Origin: Acidimicrobiaceae bacterium
GTDB taxonomy: Bacteria > Actinomycetota > Acidimicrobiia > Acidimicrobiales > Ilumatobacteraceae
Length of the DNA stretch: 64,000 nucleotides
NCBI GenBank assembly: GCA_020637295.1
Contig: JACJWF010000001.1
Location: 372,001 to 436,000 of the forward strand
Reading direction: 5' to 3'
A program made the translations under genes and the position numbers. The notes under the pieces were generated by a model. The model did no database searches. It was not told the origin of the DNA and was given only the letters and a program-made list of their open reading frames with translations. How positions within the stretch are numbered: the first letter of the stretch is position 1; each line of letters opens with the position of its first letter. Positions 53,672 through 63,718 of this stretch are shown here, in pieces.

Positions 53672-54481
53672 ATGGTCGCTGAGGTGCATCCGATCGAGCG
53701 GCTCCGCTACATCGCCCGGTCCAGCGGGGCCGACCAGCGGGTGCTGGTTGCAGAGACAGCGTCCGCGCTGCGCAACCTCGGGCCCGACCCAGCCGGGCTG
53801 GTGGTCAGCTGCCGGCGGATCGTGGAGCGGCACCCCACGTCCGGGCCGCTGTGGTGGCTGTGCGCCCACCTGCTGACCTCGCCGGAGCCGATGCGTGCCG
53901 CCCGCGAACTGGCGGCCGCGCTGGACAGCGACCCGACGCCCGACCTGCTGGCCGACGCCCTTCCGGACGGCGCGACCGTGTGCCTGGTCGGCTGGCCGGA
54001 TCTCGCCGGCGAGGCCGTCCTGCGCCGCGGCGACCTCACCGTGCTGGCCGTCGACGCGCAGGACCAGGGCCAGGCGTTCGTCCGCCGGCTGGACCGCGCC
54101 GACGTCGCTGCCGAGATCGTCGAGCCGGGTGGCACGTCCGCCGCCGTCCTGGCCGCCGACCTCGTCCTCGTCGAAGCGGTGGCCGCCGCGCCCACTGAGA
54201 TGCTGGCCGCCGCCGGCTCCCGCGCCGCGGCCTCCGTCGCCTACTGCAGCGAGGTGCCCGTCTGGGCCGTCGTCGGCGTGGGCCGCTGCCTGCCGGAGGC
54301 CGGGTTCACCTCCATGCTGGAGCGTGTGGCGGACGTCCGCCGCCCGTGGCACGTGGAGGCCGAGCCGCTGCCGCTCGCGCTCGCCACCTACGTGGCCGGC
54401 CAGGGTGGCGTGGCCGGCGCGGGCGAGGGCAGCCTGCAGCCCGAGTGCCCGTGCGCGCCGGAGCTGCTGCGACTGGCCTGA
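53672..54481 (+). CDS. eIF2B-like (NagB/RpiA-fold) protein of unknown function
   Basis: 269 residues from the ATG at 53672; a GTG at 53683 is possible. The N-terminal helical part ('AETASALRNLGPDPAGLVVSCRRIVERHPTSGPLWWLCAHLL') and the Rossmann-like C-terminal half ('GATVCLVGWPDLAGEAVLRRGDLTVLAVDA', 'VAAEIVEPGGTSAAVLAADLVLVEAVAAAPTEMLAAAGSRAAASVAYCSEVPVWAVVGVG') recall the eIF-2B alpha/MtnA fold, especially 'ADLVLVEA' and the final 'VPVWAVVGVG'. Catalytic residues of MtnA are not evident. I call the fold, not the function. It precedes korA by 165 bases. Confidence 0.7.
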   Translation: MVAEVHPIERLRYIARSSGADQRVLVAETASALRNLGPDPAGLVVSCRRIVERHPTSGPLWWLCAHLLTSPEPMRAARELAAALDSDPTPDLLADALPDGATVCLVGWPDLAGEAVLRRGDLTVLAVDAQDQGQAFVRRLDRADVAAEIVEPGGTSAAVLAADLVLVEAVAAAPTEMLAAAGSRAAASVAYCSEVPVWAVVGVGRCLPEAGFTSMLERVADVRRPWHVEAEPLPLALATYVAGQGGVAGAGEGSLQPECPCAPELLRLA

Positions 54482-54646
54482 CTCGCGCCGCCGGCGGCCC
54501 GCGAGCCGCACGGGACACGGCCCCGGCGCCGTGGGACCAACGTCCCTAACTTGAGTCCGTGTCGGGTTCCGCGGGCCGCCGCGCGGTATAACAGGACCTA
54601 CGTGGATGGGCAACGGAGCCTGTCCGGCAACCAGGAGGAGTGTCCC

Positions 54647-56511
54647 ATGACGGACACCGTCGAGCGGTCGTCCCGCCAGCCGGAGCAGATCTCGCACGTG
54701 GTGGTGCGTTTCGCCGGCGACTCCGGTGACGGCATGCAGCTCACCGGCGACCGGTTCACCTCGGTCAGCGCCCTGTTCGGGAACGACCTGTCGACCTTCC
54801 CGGACTATCCCGCCGAGATCCGCGCCCCAGCGGGCACGGTCAACGGCGTGTCCAGCTTCCAGGTCCACATCAGCGACCACGACATCACCACGCCGGGCGA
54901 TTCGCCCAACGTGCTGGTGGCGATGAACGCAGCGGCCCTGAAGGCGGACATTCACCGCCTGGAGCAGAACGGCCTGCTCATCGTCAACAGCGACGCGTTC
55001 GAGGCGCGCGACTTGGAGAAGGCCGACTACACGTCCAACCCGCTGACGGACGGGTCGCTCTCCAACTACCGCGTGGTCGAGGTGCCGATGACCACCCTCA
55101 CCCAGGCGGCGGCAGAGCCGCTGGGTGTGAAGCCGCGCGACGCCGAGCGCTCGAAGAACTTCTTCGCGCTGGGCATGGTGAGCTGGCTGTACTCCCGCCC
55201 GATCGAGCCGACCATCGCCTGGATCGAGGGCCGCTTCAAGGATCTGGTGAAGGAGGCCAACCTGGCCGCCTTCAAGGCCGGGTACAACTTCGGCGAGACC
55301 AGCGAGCTGTTCGACCACCCGTACATGGTCCCGCCGTCGGACACCTCGCCCGGTGAGTACACCAACATCACCGGCAACACCGCGCTGGCATGGGGCCTGG
55401 TGGCCGCCGGCCAGCTGTCCAAGCTGCCCGTGTTCCTCGGCAGCTACCCGATCACGCCGGCCAGCGACATCCTCCACGAGCTGTCCAAGCACAAGAACTT
55501 CGGCGTTCGTACCCTGCAGGCGGAGGACGAGATCGCCGCCGCCGGCATGGCGCTGGGTGCTGCGTTCGCCGGCCACCTCGGGGTCACCACCACGTCCGGC
55601 CCCGGTGTGGCGCTGAAGAGCGAGACCACCAGCCTGGCCGTGTCGCTGGAGCTGCCGTTCGTGCTGGTGGACATCCAGCGTGGCGGCCCCTCCACCGGCC
55701 TGCCCACGAAGACCGAAGCCGCCGACCTGAACATCGCGATGTACGGCCGCCACGGCGAGGCCCCGCTGCCGATCGTCGCCGCCTACAGCCCGGCCAACTG
55801 CTTCGACGCCGCCATCGAGGCCGCCCGCATCGCGCTGAAGTACCGCACGCCGGTCATCCTGCTCAGCGACGGCTACCTGGCCAACGGCAGCGAGCCGTGG
55901 AAGATCCCCGACCCTGCCACCCTGCCGGACATCTCGGTGCCCTTCGCCACGGCGAAGAACCATGTCAACGAGGACGGCACGGAGGAGTACTGGCCGTACC
56001 TCCGCGACCCGGAGACCCTGGCCCGCCCGTGGGCCATCCCCGGCACCCCCGGCCTCATGCACCGCGTGGGTGGCATCGAGAAGGAGGACGGCCGCGGCGA
56101 CATCAGCTACACGCCGGCCAACCACACCAAGATGGTCCACCTCCGTGCGGACAAGATCGCCGGCATCGCCAAGGACATCCCCGAGGCGAAGGTGATGGGC
56201 GACGCGGACGCCGACGTCGTGCTGCTCGGGTGGGGCTCCACCTGGGCCGCCATCGACGCCGCCGTGCAGCGCACCCGCCGGGCCGGCACGAAGGTCGGCT
56301 GGATCCACCTCACCCACCTCAACCCGCTGCCGCCGAACCTCGGCGACCTGCTGCGCTCCTTCCGCCACGTGCTGGTGCCGGAGCTCAACATGGGCCAGCT
56401 GTGCCGCATCGTGCGGGCCGAGTTCCTGGTGGACGCCAAGCCGGTCACCAAGGTCCAGGGCCTGCCCTTCTCCTCTGCCGAACTCGAAGCCGCAATCCAG
56501 GAGGTCCTCAA

Positions 56512-56515
<4 letters not shown>
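54647..56515 (+). CDS. korA: 2-oxoglutarate:ferredoxin oxidoreductase alpha subunit
   Basis: 622 residues from the ATG at 54647 after AGGAGGA. KorA pairs with KorB to convert 2-oxoglutarate, CoA and oxidised ferredoxin into succinyl-CoA, CO2 and reduced ferredoxin. The N-terminal part carries the gamma-type domain fused in front ('HVVVRFAGDSGDGMQLTGDRF'). The pyrimidine-binding alpha domain follows ('GNTALAWGLVAAGQL', 'GSYPITPASDILHELSKHKN', 'ADEEIAAAGMALGAAFAG' like, 'TSGPGVALKSE', 'RGGPSTGLPTKTEAADL'). The arrangement matches the actinobacterial fused alpha/gamma KorA of organisms lacking a normal 2-oxoglutarate dehydrogenase path. Overlaps korB by 4 bases. Confidence 0.95.
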
Positions 56516-57534
<1,019 letters not shown>

Positions 57535-57562
57535 CCCGCCGCACCCGCACCAGACGTACGGT

Positions 57563-57592
57563 CTCGGCCGCCCGGGCAACCGGGCGGCCGAG
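57563..57592. terminator. Bidirectional hairpin between korB and the alkylsulfatase gene
   Basis: CTCGGCCGCCCGG (57563-57575), loop GCAA, CCGGGCGGCCGAG (57580-57592): a perfect 13-base stem with a GNRA tetraloop in the 63-base gap between two convergent genes. No U-tract. Confidence 0.8.
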
Positions 57593-57597
57593 CCGCG

Positions 57598-59502
57598 TCA
57601 GGGCTCGATGATGGGGAAGCCGCCCATGAACACGTCGAGGTTGTCGATGATCATCCGCAGCGCGCCGGCGTCGCCGTCGATGGTGATGTCGCCGGCGGCG
57701 AGCGCGTCGTCGAGGGTGACGTCGGCGGCGATCACCGCGCTCAGCGCTTCGCGGGTGGACGTGACGGTGGCGGCAGCGCCGTCGTCACGACGGTCCTTGC
57801 GGTAGCGGATGGCGCGGTGGGACAGGCCGAGCAGCCAGTCCTCCTCGATGTCGGTGAACGTCAGGTTGATCGTGAAGTCCGCCCCGGCGACGGCGTCGCT
57901 GTTCAGCCGCATGCCGACGGTGGCCAGCAACTGGTCGATCGGCAGCGCCCGCACCAGGCCGCGGTTGCCCGCCTTGTGCCGCGGCGGGCCGCCGTGGCGA
58001 AGCTCCTGCGCACCGAACAGGTAGGCGTTGCGGAACGTGGACGACTCGCTCTGGTAGCCCAACTGCTCCAGCGCGTCGGCCTGCAAGGCCCGGGCCTCCC
58101 GGTTCATCGGGTCGGCGAACACGAGGTGGTTCACCAGTTCGGCCACCCAGCGGTAGTCGCCGGCGTCGAAGGCCTCGCGAGCCTTGGCCAGCAGGGCGTC
58201 CGGGCCGCCGGCCAGGTCCACGTAGCGCTGGCCGGCCTCCACCGGCGGATGCGGGTGCAGGTGGCAGGGGTTGCCGTCGTACCAGCTGAGGTAGCGCTGG
58301 TACACGGCCTTCACGTTGTGGATCAGGCTGCCGTAGTAGCCGACCGTGTGGCTCTCCTCGAAGTGGTCCGGCGGGTGGTGCAGCATCTCGGCGATCTCGG
58401 TGGCCACGTAGCCGTGGTTGGCCAGGCGCAGGGTCTGGTCGTGCACCCAGCGGTACAGGTCCCGTTGGCGGCCGAGGAAGTCCTTCACGTCGTCGCGGCC
58501 CCAGCGCGGCCAGTGGTGGGAGGCGAACATCAGCTCCGCCTGGTTGCCGAACAGGTCCAGCGCGTCGTCGATGTACCGGCTCCACGACAGCGAGTCGCGC
58601 GCCTGGGCACCGCGGATCGGGATGAGGTTGTGCATGTTGTGGCTGCAGTTCTCCGCCATGCACAGCCAGCCGTGGTCGGGGAAGTAGAAGTTCATCTCCG
58701 CCGGCGCCTCGGTCTCCGGCGTGAGCTGGAAGATGATCCGCACCCCGTCGATCACCATCTCCTGCCCGGTGAACGTGATGTCCACCGTGGGCGGGATGAG
58801 GCTCGACGTGCCCAGCGGGACGCCCTTGCCGAGGCCGGCGTCCACCTGGCCGCGCGGGCCGGGCAGCAGCAGCGGGCCGAACTGGTAGAGCGAGCGGCGG
58901 GTCATGGCCATGCCGGCCAGCAGGTTCTCCGCCACGGTCTCGCGCATGAAGTGCTCCGGTGCCACCACCACGCAGCGCCCGGCGTCCACGTCCGCCTGGG
59001 TGGTGACGCCCAGGACGCCACCGAAGTGGTCGAGGTGGCTGTGGGTGTAGATGACGCCGGTGACGGGGCGGGCGCCCAACGTGTTGTTGGCCAGCTCCAG
59101 GCACGCCGCGGCGGTCTGGGTGCAGGTCAGCGGGTCGACGACGACCCACCCGGTCGTGCCCTCGATGAACGTGATGTTGGAGATGTCGTAGCCACGCGCC
59201 TGCCAGCAGCCGGGGGCCACCTCGAACAGGCCGTGCACGCAGTTCAGCTGGGCCTGGCGCCAAAGGCTGGGGTTCACCGTGTCCGGCGCGGGTTCGCCCT
59301 GCTGGATGAAGGACCACTTGCCGAGGTCCCACGCCGGGCCGATGGGACCCTCGATGACGCCCGTGGGGTGCTGGGCGATGAGGCCCCGCGACACCCGGTC
59401 GAAGTCCGCCGGGTCGAACGGCGGGACGGGGCGGGAGTTGGCCGCCCGGGTGTGCTCCGTGGCGTCCTTGGCAAACTCGTGAGGCAGGTGGTCGTCGGTC
59501 AC
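57598..59502 (-). CDS. Alkyl sulfatase (SdsA-type metallo-beta-lactamase fold)
   Basis: 634 residues from GTG at 59502. SdsA enzymes hydrolyse primary alkyl sulfates such as SDS. The binuclear zinc site is 'THSHLDHFGG' (THxHxDHxGG), with 'VVVAPEHFMRETVAENLLAG', 'AEMNFYFPDHGWLCMAENCSHNMHN' and 'MFASHHWPRWG' as family landmarks. The C-terminal part holds the dimerisation domain and an SCP-2-like lipid-binding domain (from 'ALPIDQLLATVGMRLNSDAVAGADFTINLTFTD' on). There is no clear signal peptide, so it may be cytoplasmic, in contrast to Pseudomonas SdsA1. Confidence 0.93.
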   Translation of the reverse strand: MTDDHLPHEFAKDATEHTRAANSRPVPPFDPADFDRVSRGLIAQHPTGVIEGPIGPAWDLGKWSFIQQGEPAPDTVNPSLWRQAQLNCVHGLFEVAPGCWQARGYDISNITFIEGTTGWVVVDPLTCTQTAAACLELANNTLGARPVTGVIYTHSHLDHFGGVLGVTTQADVDAGRCVVVAPEHFMRETVAENLLAGMAMTRRSLYQFGPLLLPGPRGQVDAGLGKGVPLGTSSLIPPTVDITFTGQEMVIDGVRIIFQLTPETEAPAEMNFYFPDHGWLCMAENCSHNMHNLIPIRGAQARDSLSWSRYIDDALDLFGNQAELMFASHHWPRWGRDDVKDFLGRQRDLYRWVHDQTLRLANHGYVATEIAEMLHHPPDHFEESHTVGYYGSLIHNVKAVYQRYLSWYDGNPCHLHPHPPVEAGQRYVDLAGGPDALLAKAREAFDAGDYRWVAELVNHLVFADPMNREARALQADALEQLGYQSESSTFRNAYLFGAQELRHGGPPRHKAGNRGLVRALPIDQLLATVGMRLNSDAVAGADFTINLTFTDIEEDWLLGLSHRAIRYRKDRRDDGAAATVTSTREALSAVIAADVTLDDALAAGDITIDGDAGALRMIIDNLDVFMGGFPIIEP

Positions 59503-59551
59503 GCGCCCATGGTGGCACAGCTCGGTGGGAGCGCCCGCTGCCGTGGGCGCG

Positions 59552-60934
59552 TCACCCCGTGGGCAGCGGCTTGCCGGCGCCGAGGTCGGCGCGGTCGCCG
59601 GCGGCCCGCCCGGCGTGGTACCCGGCAGCGTCCAGCCGGCGCGAGCGCATCGGCACGGTGTCCGGGAAGAGCTCCTCGACCGCGGCCTGCACGGCGGCCT
59701 GCCGATGCTGCAGCACCGGCACCAGCGAACTGCCGTACTCCGCCTCGGCCGCCTCGGCGGCATGGCGGGTGGCGGCCTCCAGGCGCTCGGCCACCCGCTC
59801 GGCGAAGGCCACCAGGAACGCCCGGCGGAACGACGCCGTCCGCAGCCGGGCGTCGTGCGCCGTGGCATGTGACGAGGCGTGGGTGGCCTGCACCAGGAGG
59901 GAGGTGAACAGCACCTCGGTCAGCTGGAGGTCCACCGGGAAGCCGACGACCGTGGCGAAGCCGGCAGCGGACGCCCACACGCACGTCACCGAGTTGACGT
60001 GGCCGATGGCCGCCAGCAGGCCGACCTTCTCGTCGGCGTACGGGTCGTCGATGTGGATCCGCCGAGCCTCCGTGCCCCGGCTGAGACGGCCACCGTCCCC
60101 CATCGCTGCTGCCGCCAGCACCGCGGCGTCGATGGAATGGCGGGCCATCAACTCCTGCGCCTTGGCGGTGAAGGCGTCGGCCTCCGCCTCGAACGTGGTG
60201 GCCTCGGCCTTGGCCAGGAGGGCGCGGATGGTGCGCAGGGCCTTGGCGTCGATCTCCCCGGTGGTGCCGGCGCCGCCGGGCGGCCCGTACGCGTTGCCGG
60301 CATTGCTGGCCACCCATCGGGAGGGTGGGGGCAGCAGCGGGTTCAGCCGCCCCGCCGTCCGCAGCACCGCCAGGAACTGCACGGCGCCACCCAACGAGTC
60401 CGCCGGGTGCAGGCGTTCGGCCTTCGCCCAGCGGGCCAGCACGTCCGCATGGCCGCCCGTCAGCCGGCCATCCGTGGGGTCCAGTACCCCAAGCTCGGCC
60501 AACTGCTCCAGCCAGCGGGGCGGGGCCCGGTGGACCGCCTGGTGCTGGCGAGCATGGGCGGCGACGTACTGGGCGGCCAGGCGGCCGAGCCGCTGGGTGA
60601 ACGCCCGCCGGGTGGCGTGCACCACGTCGGCGGGCTCCCACCCGCCCTCGAGCACGGCGTCCAGCGCCCGGGTGATGCGATCGTGCAGGAGTGCCGACGG
60701 GCGCTCGCCGGGCCCGGCTGCGGATTCCAGTTCCTCCAGCAGCGCGAGCGCCGCCTCGAAGTGGCGGCCGTCCGCCCCGGGCCCGAGGGCCACGGCGCAG
60801 GCGATGTCCACCAGGCGGGCGGGGTCGGCCATGGACGGGTCGGCGCCGGCCGTGCGGCGCGAGAACGCAGCCCGGTCGCGCTGCTGGGCACGGCGCTGTT
60901 GCTGCTGACGGCGTTGTTGGCTGTTGCGTCCCAT
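59552..60934 (-). CDS. DUF2786 domain protein
   Basis: 460 residues. A Gln/Arg-rich N-terminus ('GRNSQQRRQQQQRRAQQRDR') is followed by a helical region and the DUF2786 domain ('LRTIRALLAKAEATTFEAEADAFTAKAQELMARHSIDAAVL', about residues 235-275), then a domain with 'YADEKVGLLAAIGHVNSVTCVWASAAGFATVVGFPVDLQLTEVLFTSLLVQATHA'. The function is unknown; DUF2786 proteins are common in actinobacteria and some phages. No membrane segments. Confidence 0.85.
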   Translation of the reverse strand: MGRNSQQRRQQQQRRAQQRDRAAFSRRTAGADPSMADPARLVDIACAVALGPGADGRHFEAALALLEELESAAGPGERPSALLHDRITRALDAVLEGGWEPADVVHATRRAFTQRLGRLAAQYVAAHARQHQAVHRAPPRWLEQLAELGVLDPTDGRLTGGHADVLARWAKAERLHPADSLGGAVQFLAVLRTAGRLNPLLPPPSRWVASNAGNAYGPPGGAGTTGEIDAKALRTIRALLAKAEATTFEAEADAFTAKAQELMARHSIDAAVLAAAAMGDGGRLSRGTEARRIHIDDPYADEKVGLLAAIGHVNSVTCVWASAAGFATVVGFPVDLQLTEVLFTSLLVQATHASSHATAHDARLRTASFRRAFLVAFAERVAERLEAATRHAAEAAEAEYGSSLVPVLQHRQAAVQAAVEELFPDTVPMRSRRLDAAGYHAGRAAGDRADLGAGKPLPTG

Positions 60935-61012
60935 GGCGGCAGTGTGCCCGGGGGGTGCGCGAAGGTTCCGGCCGGCTACTGGCGGGCAGGCGGGGCAGGC
61001 GGGCGGGCCTGG

Positions 61013-62380
61013 TCAGCCCGTGCAGTGGGCGTCGGTGAGTGCCAGGCACTCGTCCAGCACGGCCAGGCCTTCCTCCACCTCGGCGGCGCTGACGTTGCAC
61101 GGCGGGCAGATGTGCAGCCGGTTGAAGTGGGTGAACGGCCACACCCCGCGGGCCTTGCAGGCGGCGAGCAGTTCGGTCATCGGCGCGGCGTCCGGGCCGG
61201 CCGCGTTGTACGGCACCATCGGCTCGCGGGTCTCCCGGTTCTTCACCAACTCCAGCGCCCAGAACACGCCGAGGCCGCGGACGTCGCCGACGCTCGGGTG
61301 GTTGGCCATCAGCTTCTCCAGGCCGGGGCGGATGACCTCCTCGCCGATGGCCCGCGCGTGCTCGATGACGCCCTCCTCGCGGAAGATGTTGATGCTGGCG
61401 ACGGCGCTGGCGCAGGCCAGCGGGTGGCCGGAGTAGGTGAGGCCGCCGGGGTAGGCGCGGTCGCGGAAGGAGTCCGCCACCTTCGTGCTGATGACCACGC
61501 CGCCGAGGGGCACGTAGCCGGAGTTGACGCCCTTGGCGAAGCAGACCAGGTCGGGCTCCACGCCCCAGTGCTGCCAGGCGAACCACTCGCCGCAGCGGCC
61601 GAAGCCGGCCATCACCTCGTCGCAGATCATGACGATGCCGTGCCGGTCGCACCGCTCGCGCACGCCGGCGAGGTAGCCGTCCGGCGGGACCAGGATGCCG
61701 TTGGTGCCGACGACGGTCTCGATGATGATCGCGGCCACCGTGTGGGCGCCCTCCACCATCAGCGTGTCGTCGAGGTGCTGCAGCGCCCGCTGGCATTCCT
61801 CGGCCTCGCTGGTGGAATGGAACGCGCTGCGGTACGGGTACGGGCCCCAGAACTTCACCACGCCCGGCATGCCCGGCTCGCTGGGCCAGCGGCGCGGGTC
61901 GCCGGTGAGCGTGATGGCCCCGTTCGTCGCGCCGTGGTAGCTGCGGTAGTGGTTGAGCACCTTGTTGCGCCCGGTGTGCAGGCGGGCCATGCGCACCGCG
62001 TTCTCGGTGGCCTCGGCGCCGCCGTTGGTGAAGAACACCATCTCCAGGTTGCTGTCCGGGTTGCCGTTGCGGGCGACCTCGACGATCAGCCGGGCGGCCT
62101 CGCTGCGGGCGTCGTTGGCGTGGAACGGGGCGATGGTGCACAGCCGGCCCGCTTGCTCCTGGATGGCGGCGATCAGCTTGGGGTGCTGGTGGCCGATGTT
62201 GACGTTCATCAACTGGCTGGAGAAGTCCAGGTACTTGGTGCCGTCCTCGGTCCACATGTAGCTGCCTTCGGCGCGGCTGATGACGACCGGCTTGATGGCC
62301 GACTGGGCGCTCCAGGAGTGGAAGACGTGCGCCCGGTCGTTGGCGAAGGCGTCGGCGGGATGGGTGTCGAGCACGCTCAT
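61013..62380 (-). CDS. Class III PLP-dependent aminotransferase
   Basis: 455 residues from the ATG at 62380. A class III omega-aminotransferase: 'FFTNGGAEATENAVRMARLHTGR', 'SYHGATNGAITLTGDPRRWP', 'AIIIETVVGTNGILVPPDGYL', 'GIVMICDEVMAGFGRCG' (PLP-binding Asp) and the Schiff-base lysine in 'LVCFAKGVNSGYVPLGG'. Likely donors are beta-alanine, GABA or similar omega-amino acids, with pyruvate or 2-oxoglutarate as acceptor. It lies directly after the N-carbamoyl amino acid hydrolase gene, whose product could be beta-alanine. Confidence 0.93.
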   Translation of the reverse strand: MSVLDTHPADAFANDRAHVFHSWSAQSAIKPVVISRAEGSYMWTEDGTKYLDFSSQLMNVNIGHQHPKLIAAIQEQAGRLCTIAPFHANDARSEAARLIVEVARNGNPDSNLEMVFFTNGGAEATENAVRMARLHTGRNKVLNHYRSYHGATNGAITLTGDPRRWPSEPGMPGVVKFWGPYPYRSAFHSTSEAEECQRALQHLDDTLMVEGAHTVAAIIIETVVGTNGILVPPDGYLAGVRERCDRHGIVMICDEVMAGFGRCGEWFAWQHWGVEPDLVCFAKGVNSGYVPLGGVVISTKVADSFRDRAYPGGLTYSGHPLACASAVASINIFREEGVIEHARAIGEEVIRPGLEKLMANHPSVGDVRGLGVFWALELVKNRETREPMVPYNAAGPDAAPMTELLAACKARGVWPFTHFNRLHICPPCNVSAAEVEEGLAVLDECLALTDAHCTG

Positions 62381-62423
62381 GAGCGGGATGGTAGTTGTCA
62401 CCCGCCTGGGCGTACAGACCGCT

Positions 62424-62441
62424 CTTTGTGTCCGGACAAAG
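62424..62441. promoter_or_regulatory. Palindromic site upstream of the aminotransferase
   Basis: CTTTGT (62424-62429) and ACAAAG (62436-62441) flank GTCCGG, with GTCCGGAC as an inner palindrome, 44-61 bases before the start codon. The TTGT..CCGGACAA shape resembles GntR-family operators, and a MocR (GntR-type) regulator gene lies upstream. Confidence 0.5.
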
Positions 62442-62453
62442 AATTCCCGGTGC

Positions 62454-63698
62454 TCACATGGGCGCGTCGACGGTGGCCACCACGGCTTGGTGGAAGGCGC
62501 GCAGACCCATCGCCAGGTGGTCCTCTGGCGTGTCCTCCTCCTTCGTGTGCGACAGGCCACCGATCGAGGACGTGAACACCATCGCGGTCGGCACCGCCCG
62601 GGCCATCTCCGAGGCGTCGTGGAGCGCGCCGCTGGGCAGCTCGAAGCGGTGCCCCTCCACGGCCTCCACGGCGTCGCGCACCCGCTCCACCAGCACGGGG
62701 TCGAACACCATCGGCGGGATGCGGAAGATGTGCTCCAGGCGCACCGTGCAGCCCTCCGCCGCGGCGGCGCGCTGGGCCGCGTCCTTGGCTTCGGCGAACA
62801 TCGCCGCCAGGGCGTCGGCGTCCTTGTGGCGCATGTCCATCGTGCAGGTGGTGGTGCCGGGGACGGCCGTCACCACGCCCGGCCAGCAGGACACGCTGCC
62901 CACCGTCGTGACGCCGACATGGCGCTCGCCGATCTCGGCCAACTCCAGCGCGAAGCGGCTCATCGCCCGCAAGGAGTCCCGCCGCATCGGCATCGGCATC
63001 GTGCCGGCGTGCGCGGCCTGACCATCGAAGATCAGCCGCTCACGCTCGATGCCCACCGTGCCGCTGACCACGCCGATGCCCAGGCCCTGGTGCTCCAGCA
63101 CCGGACCCTGCTCGATGTGCAGCTCGAGGTAGGCCACCACGTTCTCCAGCCGGGCCTGGCAACCCTCCATCGCATCGATGTGCACGCCGTGCTCGGCCAG
63201 CACCTCGGGCAGCGCGTCGCCCTGGCGGTCCTTCAGCTCGCGGATGATGTCCACGTCCAGCGTGCCGACTACGGCGGCCGAGCCGAACAGGCTGCGGCTG
63301 AAGCGGGCGCCCTCCTCGTCCGCCCAGTCCACGAGGGCGAAGGAGCGGGCCGGCGGCTCGGGGCGGGCGGCCAGCGACCGCAGCACCTCCAGCCCGCCCA
63401 TCACGCCCAGTGCGCCGTCCAGCCAGCCGCCGGCCGGCACGGAGTCCAGGTGGGAGCCGACGACCACGGTGTCGGCGGAGCGGCCGGGCAGGTACGCCCA
63501 CAGGTTGCCGGCCTCGTCCTGCTCCACGGTGACCGGCAGGGTGGACAGCTCTTCGCGCAGCATGGCGCGTGCCTCGGCCCACTCCGCGGTCCAGCACAGC
63601 CTGCGCGACCCGGCCGGGCCACCGGTGCGGGCCGCCAGGTTCCTCAGGTCGCGGATGGCGCGGTGCGGGTCGAACTGGGTCGCGGTGTCGGTGCTCAC
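62454..63698 (-). CDS. Zn-dependent amidohydrolase (N-carbamoyl amino acid/allantoate type)
   Basis: 414 residues from GTG at 63698. M20/M28-like hydantoinase/carbamoylase family: metal ligands in 'VVVGSHLDSVPAGGWLDGALGVMGGLEVLR' (His and Asp), 'WADEEGARFSRSLFGS' (Glu-Glu), 'YLELHIEQGPVLE' (His) and near the C-terminus 'GALHDASEMARAVPTAMVFTSSIGGLSHTKEE' (His). The dimerisation lid is 'GQAAHAGTMPMPMRRDSLRA'. Known members are allantoate amidohydrolase, beta-ureidopropionase and N-carbamoyl-L-amino-acid hydrolase, which sequence alone does not separate. The neighbouring omega-aminotransferase favours beta-ureidopropionase. Confidence 0.92.
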   Translation of the reverse strand: MSTDTATQFDPHRAIRDLRNLAARTGGPAGSRRLCWTAEWAEARAMLREELSTLPVTVEQDEAGNLWAYLPGRSADTVVVGSHLDSVPAGGWLDGALGVMGGLEVLRSLAARPEPPARSFALVDWADEEGARFSRSLFGSAAVVGTLDVDIIRELKDRQGDALPEVLAEHGVHIDAMEGCQARLENVVAYLELHIEQGPVLEHQGLGIGVVSGTVGIERERLIFDGQAAHAGTMPMPMRRDSLRAMSRFALELAEIGERHVGVTTVGSVSCWPGVVTAVPGTTTCTMDMRHKDADALAAMFAEAKDAAQRAAAAEGCTVRLEHIFRIPPMVFDPVLVERVRDAVEAVEGHRFELPSGALHDASEMARAVPTAMVFTSSIGGLSHTKEEDTPEDHLAMGLRAFHQAVVATVDAPM

Positions 63699-63718
63699 GG
63701 GCCGCACAGTAGCGGCGC

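Noticed and set aside
54551..54592. TTGAGT...TATAAC before korA as a promoter, and TTGAGTCCGTGTCGGG as an Rrf2/IscR-like site
   Set aside because: The boxes are 30 bases apart, and the Rrf2-like resemblance rests on a few bases without symmetry. Not strong enough to list.
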